Shown here piece after piece: positions 1-7,750 of a stretch of DNA of 7,810 bases; the first letter of the stretch is position 1, and every line of letters starts with the position of its first letter. The notes beneath the pieces are model-generated. The model was not told the DNA's origin. It worked only from the letters and a program-made list of their open reading frames with translations, and searched no databases. A program made the translations under genes and the position numbers. The stretch comes from CBDULX01 sp965368175 (GTDB lineage Bacteria; Pseudomonadota; Gammaproteobacteria; SZUA-229): assembly GCA_965368175.1 (NCBI GenBank), contig CBDULX010000146.1, forward strand, positions 1 to 7,810, in the 5' to 3' direction.

Positions 1-254
1 CTATGGACATGCGGCCGCAGTGGAAACCGCGCCTGGATCTGTTGCTGGGAGCTCTGAAAAAAGCGCCATCCATCCTGCGTCTGTCCTACATGGCGGATAT
101 CGAGGATGAAGATCTGGTTGAAGACCGACTGGATGCGGTGAAAGACGACATCGAAGATCGTTGGCAGGATTTGTATTGCTGTTACAAGTTGATGATTGAA
201 ACCGAAACCTTCTGGCGTCGGGGCGGGCCAAGAAAACGGGGAGGATTTGATTGA
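1..254 (+). CDS. C-terminal end of a larger protein, probably a surface/secreted protein paired with the downstream OmpA-barrel (5' end outside window)
   Basis: The reading frame is open from the left edge to TGA at 252-254, giving about 83 visible residues. An ATG lies at 3-5, but it has no room for a ribosome site and the frame continues off the edge, so I treat this as the tail of a longer gene. The visible part has a basic/hydrophobic start (QWKPRLDLLLGALKK), then LRLSYMADIEDED, a strongly acidic, probably helical stretch, a vicinal Cys pair (codons at 177-182), the segment IETETFWRRGG and a basic end. This resembles the C-terminal tail I associate, from memory, with giant DUF11/isopeptide-type repeat proteins encoded just before OmpA-barrel fusions; I cannot confirm that here. 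The stop overlaps the next start by one base, so the two are almost certainly one operon and translationally coupled. Alternatives are a small standalone protein or an unrelated family. The reading frame is certain; the function is inferred. Confidence 0.65.
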   Translation, partial: MDMRPQWKPRLDLLLGALKKAPSILRLSYMADIEDEDLVEDRLDAVKDDIEDRWQDLYCCYKLMIETETFWRRGGPRKRGGFD

Positions 255-256
255 TG
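238..256 (+). promoter_or_regulatory. Shine-Dalgarno and stop/start overlap coupling the first two genes
   Basis: GGGGAGG at 238-244 is a strong ribosome-binding sequence inside the last codons of the upstream gene. It lies 9 bases before ATG 254-256 and 6 bases before an in-frame TTG at 251-253. The upstream stop TGA (252-254) shares its last A with the ATG (TGATG), the usual arrangement for translational coupling or re-initiation. I prefer ATG 254 as the start; using TTG would add only one residue. No independent promoter for the large gene is visible in the bases before it. Confidence 0.8.
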
Positions 257-3200
257 AAAATCTTCCTTCATCGGTTCAATCCAATTCAATCCCTGGCCCG
301 GGTTGCTCTGGCACTGTGCCTGCTGGCCTGTTATTCGCCCCAGCTTCTGGCCGATAACCTGCTGGAAATTATGGAAGACCCCAAAGGCACAGTGACACAG
401 CCGGCGTGGACCTTGGGTACAAATGACATTGGTGCCAATACCGAATTCCAGACCACGCCGGATGCTGTGTTTAACCTGTGGATTCAGGATGAAACTTCCT
501 TTAAACCCCACGAAGATGACCGAGTGGAAATGCAGAAGGTGCTGGAAAAAGCCGCTGAAACCTTCAAGCTGGAAAATGTGGTGCCACCGATTCGATTCAA
601 GGCGGGTCAGGCAGATATACCGGAAAGTTTTGTCACTAAACTGCGCGCTATTCTGGATAGTATGAAACATCGCGCTAATGTGCGTTTGCATTTTGTGGGC
701 CACACCGACAGTGATCCTCTGGGCGGTGCCACCAAAGCCAGATATGGCGATAACTTTGGACTGTCCAAAGCCCGGGCCGGTATTGCCGCCGAGTTCTTCC
801 AGCGGGCACTGGATTTGCCGCCGGAAGCTGTGTCCTATGACGGAGTGGGTGATACCAAGCCCATTGCCAGTAATAACACTCGCGCCGGTAAGACCCGTAA
901 CCGTCGGGTGGAAGTACAGGTATGGTACGACCAGATCACGGAAAAAGTGGTGGAAAAACAGGTCGTGGTTCAGGCCGACAGGTTGAACCGGATTAAAGTC
1001 TGTCGCAAGGAAACCGTGTGTAAATTACGTTACAAGGAAGGCAATGCTCGTCGCGCCAAGTTAAAGAACCTGGTATCGCCCTTGCGCATGGAAGAAAACC
1101 AGACAGATATTCCACCTGAATTTATGCGCCAGATCACCGAAGTATTAAAAAATCTTCGCAGCAAGAAGAACGTCGTCATACGGTTTGTGGGCCACACCGA
1201 TAACCTGCCACTGGAAGGTCGTGATTCCCGTATTTATGGGTCCCATGAGAGTTATTCCAAAGCTCGTGCAAGGCGCGTGGCGCTGGCGGTGAAAGACGCA
1301 CTGGGCTTGCCTAACTCGGCCATCAGCAGCGATGGCAGGGGATCGTCGTATCCAGTGGCAACCAACGACACTATGAAAGGCCGTGCCCTTAATCGTCGTA
1401 TCGAGGTCGAGTTCTGGCATGACGATCCGTTCGAGCAGTACACCGCCGAAGCCCAGGCCTGTCCCGAAGCCGAGGCAGCCGAAACCCTGGCCCGAGCTTA
1501 TGATGCACCCACCGGTCCGATTCGCGCCATTCGTTTTGAAAAAGGCCAGCCGGTTATTCCAGTCGGATATGCGGCGCGTCTGAAACGCCTGATGGATGAC
1601 ATTGAGGAAAAATCCAATGTGCGTCTGGCCTTTATCGGTTATACCGACAATGCTCGAATGGATCGTCGTACCGCCATGGTTTATGGCGATGACATTGGTT
1701 TATCCACCGCCCGTGCTCGCCGCGCCATGGAAAAGGTAAAAGAAGAACTGGGGCTGGATGACAAACAGGTGGAATTTGAAGGTCTCGGTTTTGTACATTC
1801 CAAAGATGTTATCAGCACCGGCTTCGTACAGTTTGATGGTTCACGAGTGGAAGTGGAAGTACGTTATGACGAACTGGCTATCCTGGAAGAAGACGAAGGC
1901 CTGCAAATTACCCGCATTAAACGTGAAGCGGAAGCTCGTAATCCTTATTCGCTGAACCTGATGCGTATTACCATCGACGGCGAGCCCTTACACGACCCCT
2001 ATAAAAATGTTCCGGATTTACAGCGTTGTACCGATGTTGCATTAGACCAGGCAAAAATACAGTTCAAGTTTGAAAACCTGAAACTCAAGCCGAGATTAAG
2101 TGTTGCAGCCTGGCCGAATACCATCCGTTATCAGGACGATAAGGATACCGAGGTGCTGGATAATCGGGTGCAGTTCCGAGCCTATAACAATTATCCTGAT
2201 TTTATCGAACGGGCAGAAGTTAGAATCTTTGAAAAAGATCAGTCGACCAGAGATAAACCGTTTTTGGTGGTGGATTTAAACCGTGATGGCGAGGGTGAAT
2301 GGCTGGCCGAGTTTGAGGATTATCAGGCGCCTGTGAAAGAGCTGAAGTATCTGCTGCGCATTTACAGCCCACAGGAACAGTTCGATGAAACTCGTACCAT
2401 GCCGCTATGGATAGTAGACGAACTGAAAGACAGCAAAGTCGATGAAGGAAAAATACAAAAAGAACTGCTCGTGGCCTATGGTGAAAATCAGCTGGCCCTG
2501 CAGAACATTCCACTTAAGGGCGGTACAGTATCGGTAGTGGGTGAAAGTATTCCGAAAGACCACACGGTATGGCTGGCGGGTTATCCAGTGCCGGTGAATG
2601 ATAACGGCAAGTTCGTTAGTGAATTGATCTTCCCCAAAGGTCTGCACACTATGGAAGTGGCGGTGCTGGATAAGGAAGGCAATGGTGACCTGTATCTGCG
2701 TGAACTGGGCCTGAACAGGAGCGACTGGTTCTATGTGGGTGTGGCTGATATTACCGCGGCTAAAGACAGTACCAATGGCCCGGCTGAGCTGGTTACAGGG
2801 GATACTACCCATTATGATAATGATCTAAATGTGGATGGTCGGCTGGCGTATTTTGTAAAAGGACAGTTTGGCGATAACTGGAATCTCACCAGCAGTGCTG
2901 ATACACGTGAAGGTCCTTTGGGTGATCTGTTCAAGGACTTCACGGATAAAACACCGGATGCCCTGTTCCGACGCATTGATCCGGATTATTACTACCCTAC
3001 TTTTGGTGATGACGGTTCTGTGGAAGAACATGCGCCTACCAGTGGCAAGTTTTATTTGAAACTGAAAAAAGACAACAATTACGGTGTCTGGGGTAATTTT
3101 AAAATTAATTACACCGATACTGACCTGGCACAAATCGATCGTGGCCTGTACGGTGCCAATCTGCATTTTGAAACTGAAACCACCACCAGTTTTGGTGAGA

Positions 3201-5407
3201 AAACATTTGTTGTCGACAGCTTTGCCGCCGAGCCGGGTACCCTGGCTGGCAGGGATGAGTTCAGGGGCACCGGTGGTTCACTGTACTTCCTGCGTCACCA
3301 GGACATTATGGTGGGTTCCGACCGGGTACGCATCGAGGTGCGTGACAAGGATTCTGGTATTGTTATTGGAACCAAAGACCTCACAACTGCCCTTGATTAC
3401 GATATTGATTACATCCAGGGTCGTATCCTTCTGAGTGAACCTTTGCTGTCAACGGCCAATGATAATTTACTGGTTGATAGTGGCTCTATCAGCGGCCATC
3501 CCACGTATCTGGTGGTGCGCTATGAATTTACCCCAGGCTTCGATGAACTGGATAACCTTGCGGTAGGTGGTCGAGTCCATTACTGGCTTGCTGATTCGAT
3601 AAAACTGGGAATTACCAGTAGTAAGCAGGATGAAGACGATAACGAATCTACACTTAGTGGCACGGACATTACCTGGCGCAAATCCGCAGGCACCTGGGTG
3701 AAACTGGAATCTTCCACCACCGAAGGTGCGGGTACAGACATACTCAATTCCAGCGATGGTGGTTTTAGTTTTGATACTAGCCAGCTGACGGGTGACAACA
3801 TAGAAGCCAGTGCTCAGCGTATAGAAGCCAGTATGCAGTTAAAGGATGTTATCGAAAATGCCCGAGGCTCGGCAACACTCTATATGCAGAAGCGGGAAGC
3901 AGGCTTCTCTGCGCCGGGCCAGTTAACTACTCATGATACCGACCAGATGGGTGGTACTCTGACTATGCCCATCACTAACAGCATTAACCTGAATGTGAAA
4001 GCGGATATAAAAGATCAGGACCAGTCCCTGAGTACCGAGTCACTGGAAGTGAATGCCGATTACCAGTTAACTGAACAATGGAAACTGTCTGCCGGTAATC
4101 GAGTGGACAGACGTGAGGATAATTCACTCGTCGTAGCGGACACACAGGAGCAGGGGGTGCGCAGTGATGTGGCTTTGCAGGCACATTATGATTCGAAAGA
4201 AAACTGGACCGGTTACGGCTTCACCCAGATGACCGCAAACGCGACTGGTAATCGGGAAGAGAATAATCGTTTCGGTGTTGGTGGTACTTATCGTGCTACT
4301 GAAAGATTGAAGCTGGATGGTGAACTTTCCACCGGTGATCTGGGTGAGGGTGTGAAACTGGGTACTGATTATTTAATGTCGGATCGTACCAATCTGTATG
4401 TAAATTATGCGCTTGAAAATGAACGAGCCGATAATGGTGTGCGCAGTCGCAAGGGTAATATGGCTTCAGGTGTGCGCTCACGTTACTCAGATAGCGCCAG
4501 TGTTTATGCTGAAGAACGCTATGCCCATGGTGACGTACCTACTGGCTTAACCCATGCCATGGGTGTTGATCTGGCGCCGAATGATCGCTGGAATATCGGC
4601 GCCACCATCGAAATGGGTACACTCGAAGACCAGGCGACCGCGGCCAGCACCGAGCGTCAGGCTGTTGGTTTAACTCTGGGTTATGGTATACAAAAAATTA
4701 AATATGCGGGTGCTGTGGAATATCGGGATGATATCACCCAGAACAGCAGCGACAGCAGTGAATCAGAGCGTAAAACCTGGCTAACGAAAAACAGTTTCAA
4801 ATACCAGATGAACGAAGACTGGCGCATACTTGGTAAGCTTAATCATTCCGACAGTCAAAGTTCTCAGGGAGAGTTCTATGATGGTAAATTCACTGAAGCG
4901 GTATTTGGCTATGCTTATCGGCCAGTTAAAAACGACAGGCTGAATGCCCTGTTTAAATATACCTATTTTTATAATGTACCCACAACAGAGCAGGCTGTTG
5001 TGGAAAATACTGCAACAGAATATATCCAGAAAAGTAATATTTACTCAATTGATGTTTTATACGACCTGAATAATCGATGGACTTTGGGTGGTAAATACGC
5101 ATACAGGCAGGGTGAATTGAGCCTGGATCGTATTGATCCGGACTTCTTCTCCAGTCGTGCATCACTCTACGTACTGAGAGCTGACTGGCACTTCACTCAT
5201 CGCTGGGACTTTATGGTAGAAGCTCGTAAACTGACATTACCCGACGCTCAGGATGAACGCAGCGGTGCCCTGATTGGAATCTATCGCCATCTGGGTAAAA
5301 ACTTCAAGTTTGGAGTAGGTTATAATTTCACCGATTTTTCCGATGACCTGACCGATCTGGATTACGATAGCCAGGGTTACTTTATTAATATTATTGCCAA
5401 GATGTGA
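254..5407 (+). CDS. Giant OmpA-family / outer-membrane beta-barrel fusion protein (1717 aa)
   Basis: Residues 1-33 form a signal peptide (basic start, hydrophobic 14-25, cleavage probably after LLA33). LLAC26 is a poor lipobox, so a lipoprotein is less likely. Three OmpA-type peptidoglycan-binding domains follow at about 110-226, 271-391 and 421-539. Each keeps the Asp of GHTD/GYTD (D152, D316, D465) and the Arg of SxAR (R174, R338, R487), the residues that bind diaminopimelate in OmpA. The C-terminal NRR motif is present in the first two (216-218, 380-382) but is GSR at 529-531 in the third. Residues about 610-722 and 738-836 look like beta-sandwich modules. From about 843 to the end the sequence alternates in beta style, is rich in Tyr/Trp/Asp/Asn and contains a landmark DPDYYYPTFGDD (909-920), consistent with a very large outer-membrane barrel. 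The last residue is Met, not the usual Phe. The likely role is a wall-tethered outer-membrane platform for the upstream product; this is inferred. Typical OmpA proteins are about 350 aa. Confidence 0.88.
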   Translation: MKIFLHRFNPIQSLARVALALCLLACYSPQLLADNLLEIMEDPKGTVTQPAWTLGTNDIGANTEFQTTPDAVFNLWIQDETSFKPHEDDRVEMQKVLEKAAETFKLENVVPPIRFKAGQADIPESFVTKLRAILDSMKHRANVRLHFVGHTDSDPLGGATKARYGDNFGLSKARAGIAAEFFQRALDLPPEAVSYDGVGDTKPIASNNTRAGKTRNRRVEVQVWYDQITEKVVEKQVVVQADRLNRIKVCRKETVCKLRYKEGNARRAKLKNLVSPLRMEENQTDIPPEFMRQITEVLKNLRSKKNVVIRFVGHTDNLPLEGRDSRIYGSHESYSKARARRVALAVKDALGLPNSAISSDGRGSSYPVATNDTMKGRALNRRIEVEFWHDDPFEQYTAEAQACPEAEAAETLARAYDAPTGPIRAIRFEKGQPVIPVGYAARLKRLMDDIEEKSNVRLAFIGYTDNARMDRRTAMVYGDDIGLSTARARRAMEKVKEELGLDDKQVEFEGLGFVHSKDVISTGFVQFDGSRVEVEVRYDELAILEEDEGLQITRIKREAEARNPYSLNLMRITIDGEPLHDPYKNVPDLQRCTDVALDQAKIQFKFENLKLKPRLSVAAWPNTIRYQDDKDTEVLDNRVQFRAYNNYPDFIERAEVRIFEKDQSTRDKPFLVVDLNRDGEGEWLAEFEDYQAPVKELKYLLRIYSPQEQFDETRTMPLWIVDELKDSKVDEGKIQKELLVAYGENQLALQNIPLKGGTVSVVGESIPKDHTVWLAGYPVPVNDNGKFVSELIFPKGLHTMEVAVLDKEGNGDLYLRELGLNRSDWFYVGVADITAAKDSTNGPAELVTGDTTHYDNDLNVDGRLAYFVKGQFGDNWNLTSSADTREGPLGDLFKDFTDKTPDALFRRIDPDYYYPTFGDDGSVEEHAPTSGKFYLKLKKDNNYGVWGNFKINYTDTDLAQIDRGLYGANLHFETETTTSFGEKTFVVDSFAAEPGTLAGRDEFRGTGGSLYFLRHQDIMVGSDRVRIEVRDKDSGIVIGTKDLTTALDYDIDYIQGRILLSEPLLSTANDNLLVDSGSISGHPTYLVVRYEFTPGFDELDNLAVGGRVHYWLADSIKLGITSSKQDEDDNESTLSGTDITWRKSAGTWVKLESSTTEGAGTDILNSSDGGFSFDTSQLTGDNIEASAQRIEASMQLKDVIENARGSATLYMQKREAGFSAPGQLTTHDTDQMGGTLTMPITNSINLNVKADIKDQDQSLSTESLEVNADYQLTEQWKLSAGNRVDRREDNSLVVADTQEQGVRSDVALQAHYDSKENWTGYGFTQMTANATGNREENNRFGVGGTYRATERLKLDGELSTGDLGEGVKLGTDYLMSDRTNLYVNYALENERADNGVRSRKGNMASGVRSRYSDSASVYAEERYAHGDVPTGLTHAMGVDLAPNDRWNIGATIEMGTLEDQATAASTERQAVGLTLGYGIQKIKYAGAVEYRDDITQNSSDSSESERKTWLTKNSFKYQMNEDWRILGKLNHSDSQSSQGEFYDGKFTEAVFGYAYRPVKNDRLNALFKYTYFYNVPTTEQAVVENTATEYIQKSNIYSIDVLYDLNNRWTLGGKYAYRQGELSLDRIDPDFFSSRASLYVLRADWHFTHRWDFMVEARKLTLPDAQDERSGALIGIYRHLGKNFKFGVGYNFTDFSDDLTDLDYDSQGYFINIIAKM

Positions 5408-5480
5408 TTAATTAACTTACTATCATTAAACAGATTATTCTGGTCGTGGTTATTTGATTAAATCATAAAGGAAACTGGAT
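5408..5480. other. AT-rich intergenic spacer with small inverted repeat
   Basis: This 73-base gap separates the barrel gene from the monooxygenase gene. It begins with the palindrome TTAATTAA directly after the stop and holds TGATT-A-AATCA (5455-5465), an 11-base inverted repeat just before the AAAGGA ribosome site (5467-5472). I see no GC-rich hairpin followed by T residues, so no intrinsic terminator, and no convincing -35/-10 pair. The small repeat could be an operator half-site arrangement or chance in AT-rich DNA. Confidence 0.4.
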
Positions 5481-6650
5481 ATGGAAGTTGCCATTCTCGG
5501 TGCGGGTGTTGCAGGTGTCAGTACAGCTATTGCCCTGGCCCAAAAAGGTTTTAAGGTTTCAGTCTTTGAGCGTCATAAGGGTCCTGCTCATATTGGTGCG
5601 GGAATAGTGCTATGGCCCAATGCTGTTTTTGTGCTCGAACAATTAGGTGTGCTGGATGCTATTAAGGCGGTTTCTGGTCAGCCTGATAAAATGCAGCGTT
5701 TATCTAAACAAAATGAGGATCTCGGTCGTATCGATATTGGCCTCATTAATAACCACATGGGTTACTCCAGTTTATCCATATTACGCAGTGACTTTCAGGA
5801 TATTCTGCTGGCCAGATTAGACTTACTTGGTATTAAAGTTCAATACAACCACACCATTACAAAAATTAATTATCACTCCGAAACGATCACTGAAGTCTGT
5901 TTTCAGAATGGGTTGACCATAAAACCCGATATTGTTATTGGTGCGGATGGCCGAATGGCTTCACAGGCCAGAGAGTTTGTGTATGGGGATAATACAGCAA
6001 ACTATCAGGGATTTATAAACTGGATTGGTGTTTTTGAAAGCGAAGATGATACCTTTGATGAAATATCAGTATCTGATTATTGGGGAGAGGGGGAACGTTT
6101 TGGCATAGTGCCCATAACTTCCCGCAAAGCCTATTGGGCTGGAGGAATTCACAGTCCGGAAATTGGCCTGAGAGATCCAGCAAGTTATCGACGAGAGTTA
6201 TTGTCAATTTTCAATGACTGGCCGGAACTGGTTAAGAAAATGATAAATGAATCATTTGAAAGTCGTATCAATAAAATCTATGTCCATGATCATAACCCGG
6301 TTCAGAGCTGGCACAAAAACAATCTAATTATGATTGGTGATGCCGCGCATGCACCGTTGCCGACCTCTGGGCAAGGAGCCTGTCAGGCACTGGAAGATGC
6401 ATGGCATCTGGTTAATTGCCTGCTTGAATTCCCTGATGATCTGACTCAGGCCTATTCATACTTTACTCAAATTCGGTATGAAAAAACCACGAATATAATA
6501 CTCGCAGCCAGAGGGCTGGCTGCTTCCCTGTTTAATCCTGATGCTGAGTATTGCAGGCGTAGAAATCAGAAAAGTATAAACACGGATTATGATGCTATGG
6601 CAGCGGCTATGTCTATTGGATGGGGGCAGGGACTACCTATGTTTCAATAG
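5481..6650 (+). CDS. FAD-dependent class A monooxygenase (PHBH-fold aromatic hydroxylase-like, 389 aa)
   Basis: The N-terminus carries the Rossmann FAD motif GAGVAG (7-12) with the ribose-binding acid E30 at the end of strand 2 (VFER). GAGIVLWPNA follows at 39-48, then the conserved Arg in ILRSDF (R102), the DG motif GADG (154-157), and the GD motif IGDAAHAPLPTSGQG (285-299) that contacts FAD and NAD(P)H. These are the three fingerprints of single-component flavin hydroxylases. Segments such as GFINWIG, GEGERFGIVP and VHDHNP resemble the urate hydroxylase (HpxO), 3-hydroxybenzoate 6-hydroxylase and zeaxanthin epoxidase group more than the UbiH group; this is from memory. The length is normal and the enzyme should be cytoplasmic, inserting one oxygen atom from O2 using NAD(P)H. 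The substrate cannot be told. AAAGGA at 5467-5472, 8 bases before the ATG, supports the start. No pathway partner is visible nearby. Confidence 0.9.
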   Translation: MEVAILGAGVAGVSTAIALAQKGFKVSVFERHKGPAHIGAGIVLWPNAVFVLEQLGVLDAIKAVSGQPDKMQRLSKQNEDLGRIDIGLINNHMGYSSLSILRSDFQDILLARLDLLGIKVQYNHTITKINYHSETITEVCFQNGLTIKPDIVIGADGRMASQAREFVYGDNTANYQGFINWIGVFESEDDTFDEISVSDYWGEGERFGIVPITSRKAYWAGGIHSPEIGLRDPASYRRELLSIFNDWPELVKKMINESFESRINKIYVHDHNPVQSWHKNNLIMIGDAAHAPLPTSGQGACQALEDAWHLVNCLLEFPDDLTQAYSYFTQIRYEKTTNIILAARGLAASLFNPDAEYCRRRNQKSINTDYDAMAAAMSIGWGQGLPMFQ

Positions 6651-6725
6651 CCATAGTTATTCAGAAGAGAGCATTTTCTTTCTGGATGCCATTTTTCAAA
6701 TTAATCACACGCTACCTGAGTATAT

Positions 6726-6755
6726 TTGTACTGTATATGTAATTAGCACTATAAC
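6726..6755 (+). promoter_or_regulatory. Weak candidate sigma70-type promoter for the last gene
   Basis: Within the 125-base AT-rich gap 6651-6775, TTGTAC (6726-6731) and TATAAC (6750-6755) are separated by 18 bases. The -10 box matches five of six consensus positions but the -35 box only three. Transcription would start near 6762, just ahead of the GGTGA ribosome site at 6765-6769. In AT-rich DNA such pairs arise easily by chance, so this is only a candidate; the gene could instead be read through from the monooxygenase. Nothing else convincing is seen in the gap. Confidence 0.25.
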
Positions 6756-6775
6756 CATAATGATGGTGAAAATGA

Positions 6776-7744
6776 ATGAGCATTGAGCTAAAAAAATTTA
6801 TTTCATATTGTATTTGTTTTGTACTGGCCTGGCCGAGTTTGGGGTATGCCAGCTTTGAAGATCAAAATAATATTGAATTACTAGATGAACAGATAATTTA
6901 TAAGCAATATCCTGATGCGAAAATTCTGCGTGTGTCTACCGAGCAGTATCCTCAGCTTGCAGAGAAGTTAAATGCACAGGGCTATGAGCAGACTTCAATT
7001 CGACTGGTATCAAATGATGAATATGCAAGTTACTCAGCCGACACTCAGGAGAATGCAAAGTCTAATGACTGTGATAAAAGCACAAGTACAAGTACCGCGG
7101 GAGAAGAGTCGATCCAGTTAATGGTTGATATTAGTAGTGATGTACTAAATAGCACCTCAGGTGGTAATGATAAAGCTGCAGCCATAGTGTTTGTGGTTAT
7201 TGGTACAGTTTTAGTTGTGGCATGGGTGTTGTATGTATTCAAGTATTTATACGATGTGTCTACTGGTTTTGAACCCTGTGGCTACTGGAATGAATTCACT
7301 GTGGCATCGAGCAGTATTTCTGGTACTAGCGATGAATATGCGGATTTTAACGGTATAAAATATATGACAGGGTTTCGTGATGGTGCCACAGATGTAGGCT
7401 TCGCTGTTGAATTAGGCCAGGCAGATATTTTATTGCCGCAGTTGCTTAGTCAACGTTTACAGGGCTTTTACTGGATGCTTGGACCCGTACTCAGATGGCG
7501 AATGTCTTCAAACAAAAATCCTCATTATTTCAGTATGAATTTCCTCGCAGGCTCTACTGAGCATGATGAAATGGGTGTCATAGCACAGGCCAGTCTCGGT
7601 GTTCAATTCGGTTTGGGAGAATCTATGCATCTGGGATTTAGCTGGGGAGCGATGAATATCGATGTACATGAAAGCCATGCTTTGTTGAATGACAGGGATG
7701 AGTATTATTATCTATATGGTATGAATTTTGGGTTTAAGTTTTGA
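6776..7744 (+). CDS. Exported protein of unknown function with internal hydrophobic helix and beta-rich, outer-membrane-like C-terminus (322 aa)
   Basis: I do not recognise the family. The N-terminus is a clear signal peptide: KK at 6-7, hydrophobic 8-19, cleavage near GYA/S (25-26). Residues 27-133 are hydrophilic, with a Ser/Thr-rich stretch around 101-109 and C99. Residues about 134-158 are strongly hydrophobic (AAAIVFVVIGTVLVVAW) and look like a transmembrane helix. Residues 165-322 contain C168 and then alternating beta-type segments ending YGMNFGFKF; the terminal Phe and alternating aromatics are typical of the last strand of an outer-membrane barrel. The start is well fixed: an in-frame TGA lies immediately before the ATG, and GGTGA (6765-6769) sits 6 bases upstream. 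The mix of an internal helix and a barrel-like end is odd. It might be an inner-membrane protein or an outer-membrane protein with a plug segment. No functional link to the neighbours is evident. Confidence 0.8.
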   Translation: MSIELKKFISYCICFVLAWPSLGYASFEDQNNIELLDEQIIYKQYPDAKILRVSTEQYPQLAEKLNAQGYEQTSIRLVSNDEYASYSADTQENAKSNDCDKSTSTSTAGEESIQLMVDISSDVLNSTSGGNDKAAAIVFVVIGTVLVVAWVLYVFKYLYDVSTGFEPCGYWNEFTVASSSISGTSDEYADFNGIKYMTGFRDGATDVGFAVELGQADILLPQLLSQRLQGFYWMLGPVLRWRMSSNKNPHYFSMNFLAGSTEHDEMGVIAQASLGVQFGLGESMHLGFSWGAMNIDVHESHALLNDRDEYYYLYGMNFGFKF

Positions 7745-7750
7745 AATTCG

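Noticed and set aside
319..334. Lipobox LLAC in the signal peptide of the giant protein
   Set aside because: Leu at the -2 position is unusual for a lipobox, and a barrel-bearing protein more often uses signal peptidase I; the LLA/DN site seven residues later is preferred.
182..703. Open frame of 173 codons on the - strand
   Set aside because: It lies opposite the well-supported start of the giant protein and its neighbour, with no recognisable domain; it is a shadow.
2405..2812. Open frame of 135 codons on the - strand inside the giant gene
   Set aside because: Wholly antisense to a continuous coding region with clear family features; low-complexity translation without motifs.
6661..6685. 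Possible hairpin CAGAAG / TTTCTG after the monooxygenase stop
   Set aside because: Only about six mostly A-T pairs with a G-T wobble and no following T-run; too weak for a terminator.
6589..6786. Small + strand frame spanning the gap between the last two genes, ending MMVKMNEH
   Set aside because: It starts inside the monooxygenase gene, runs through AT-rich spacer and has no good ribosome site or domain. The terminal mini-frame overlapping the last gene's start could be a leader peptide, but nothing supports it.
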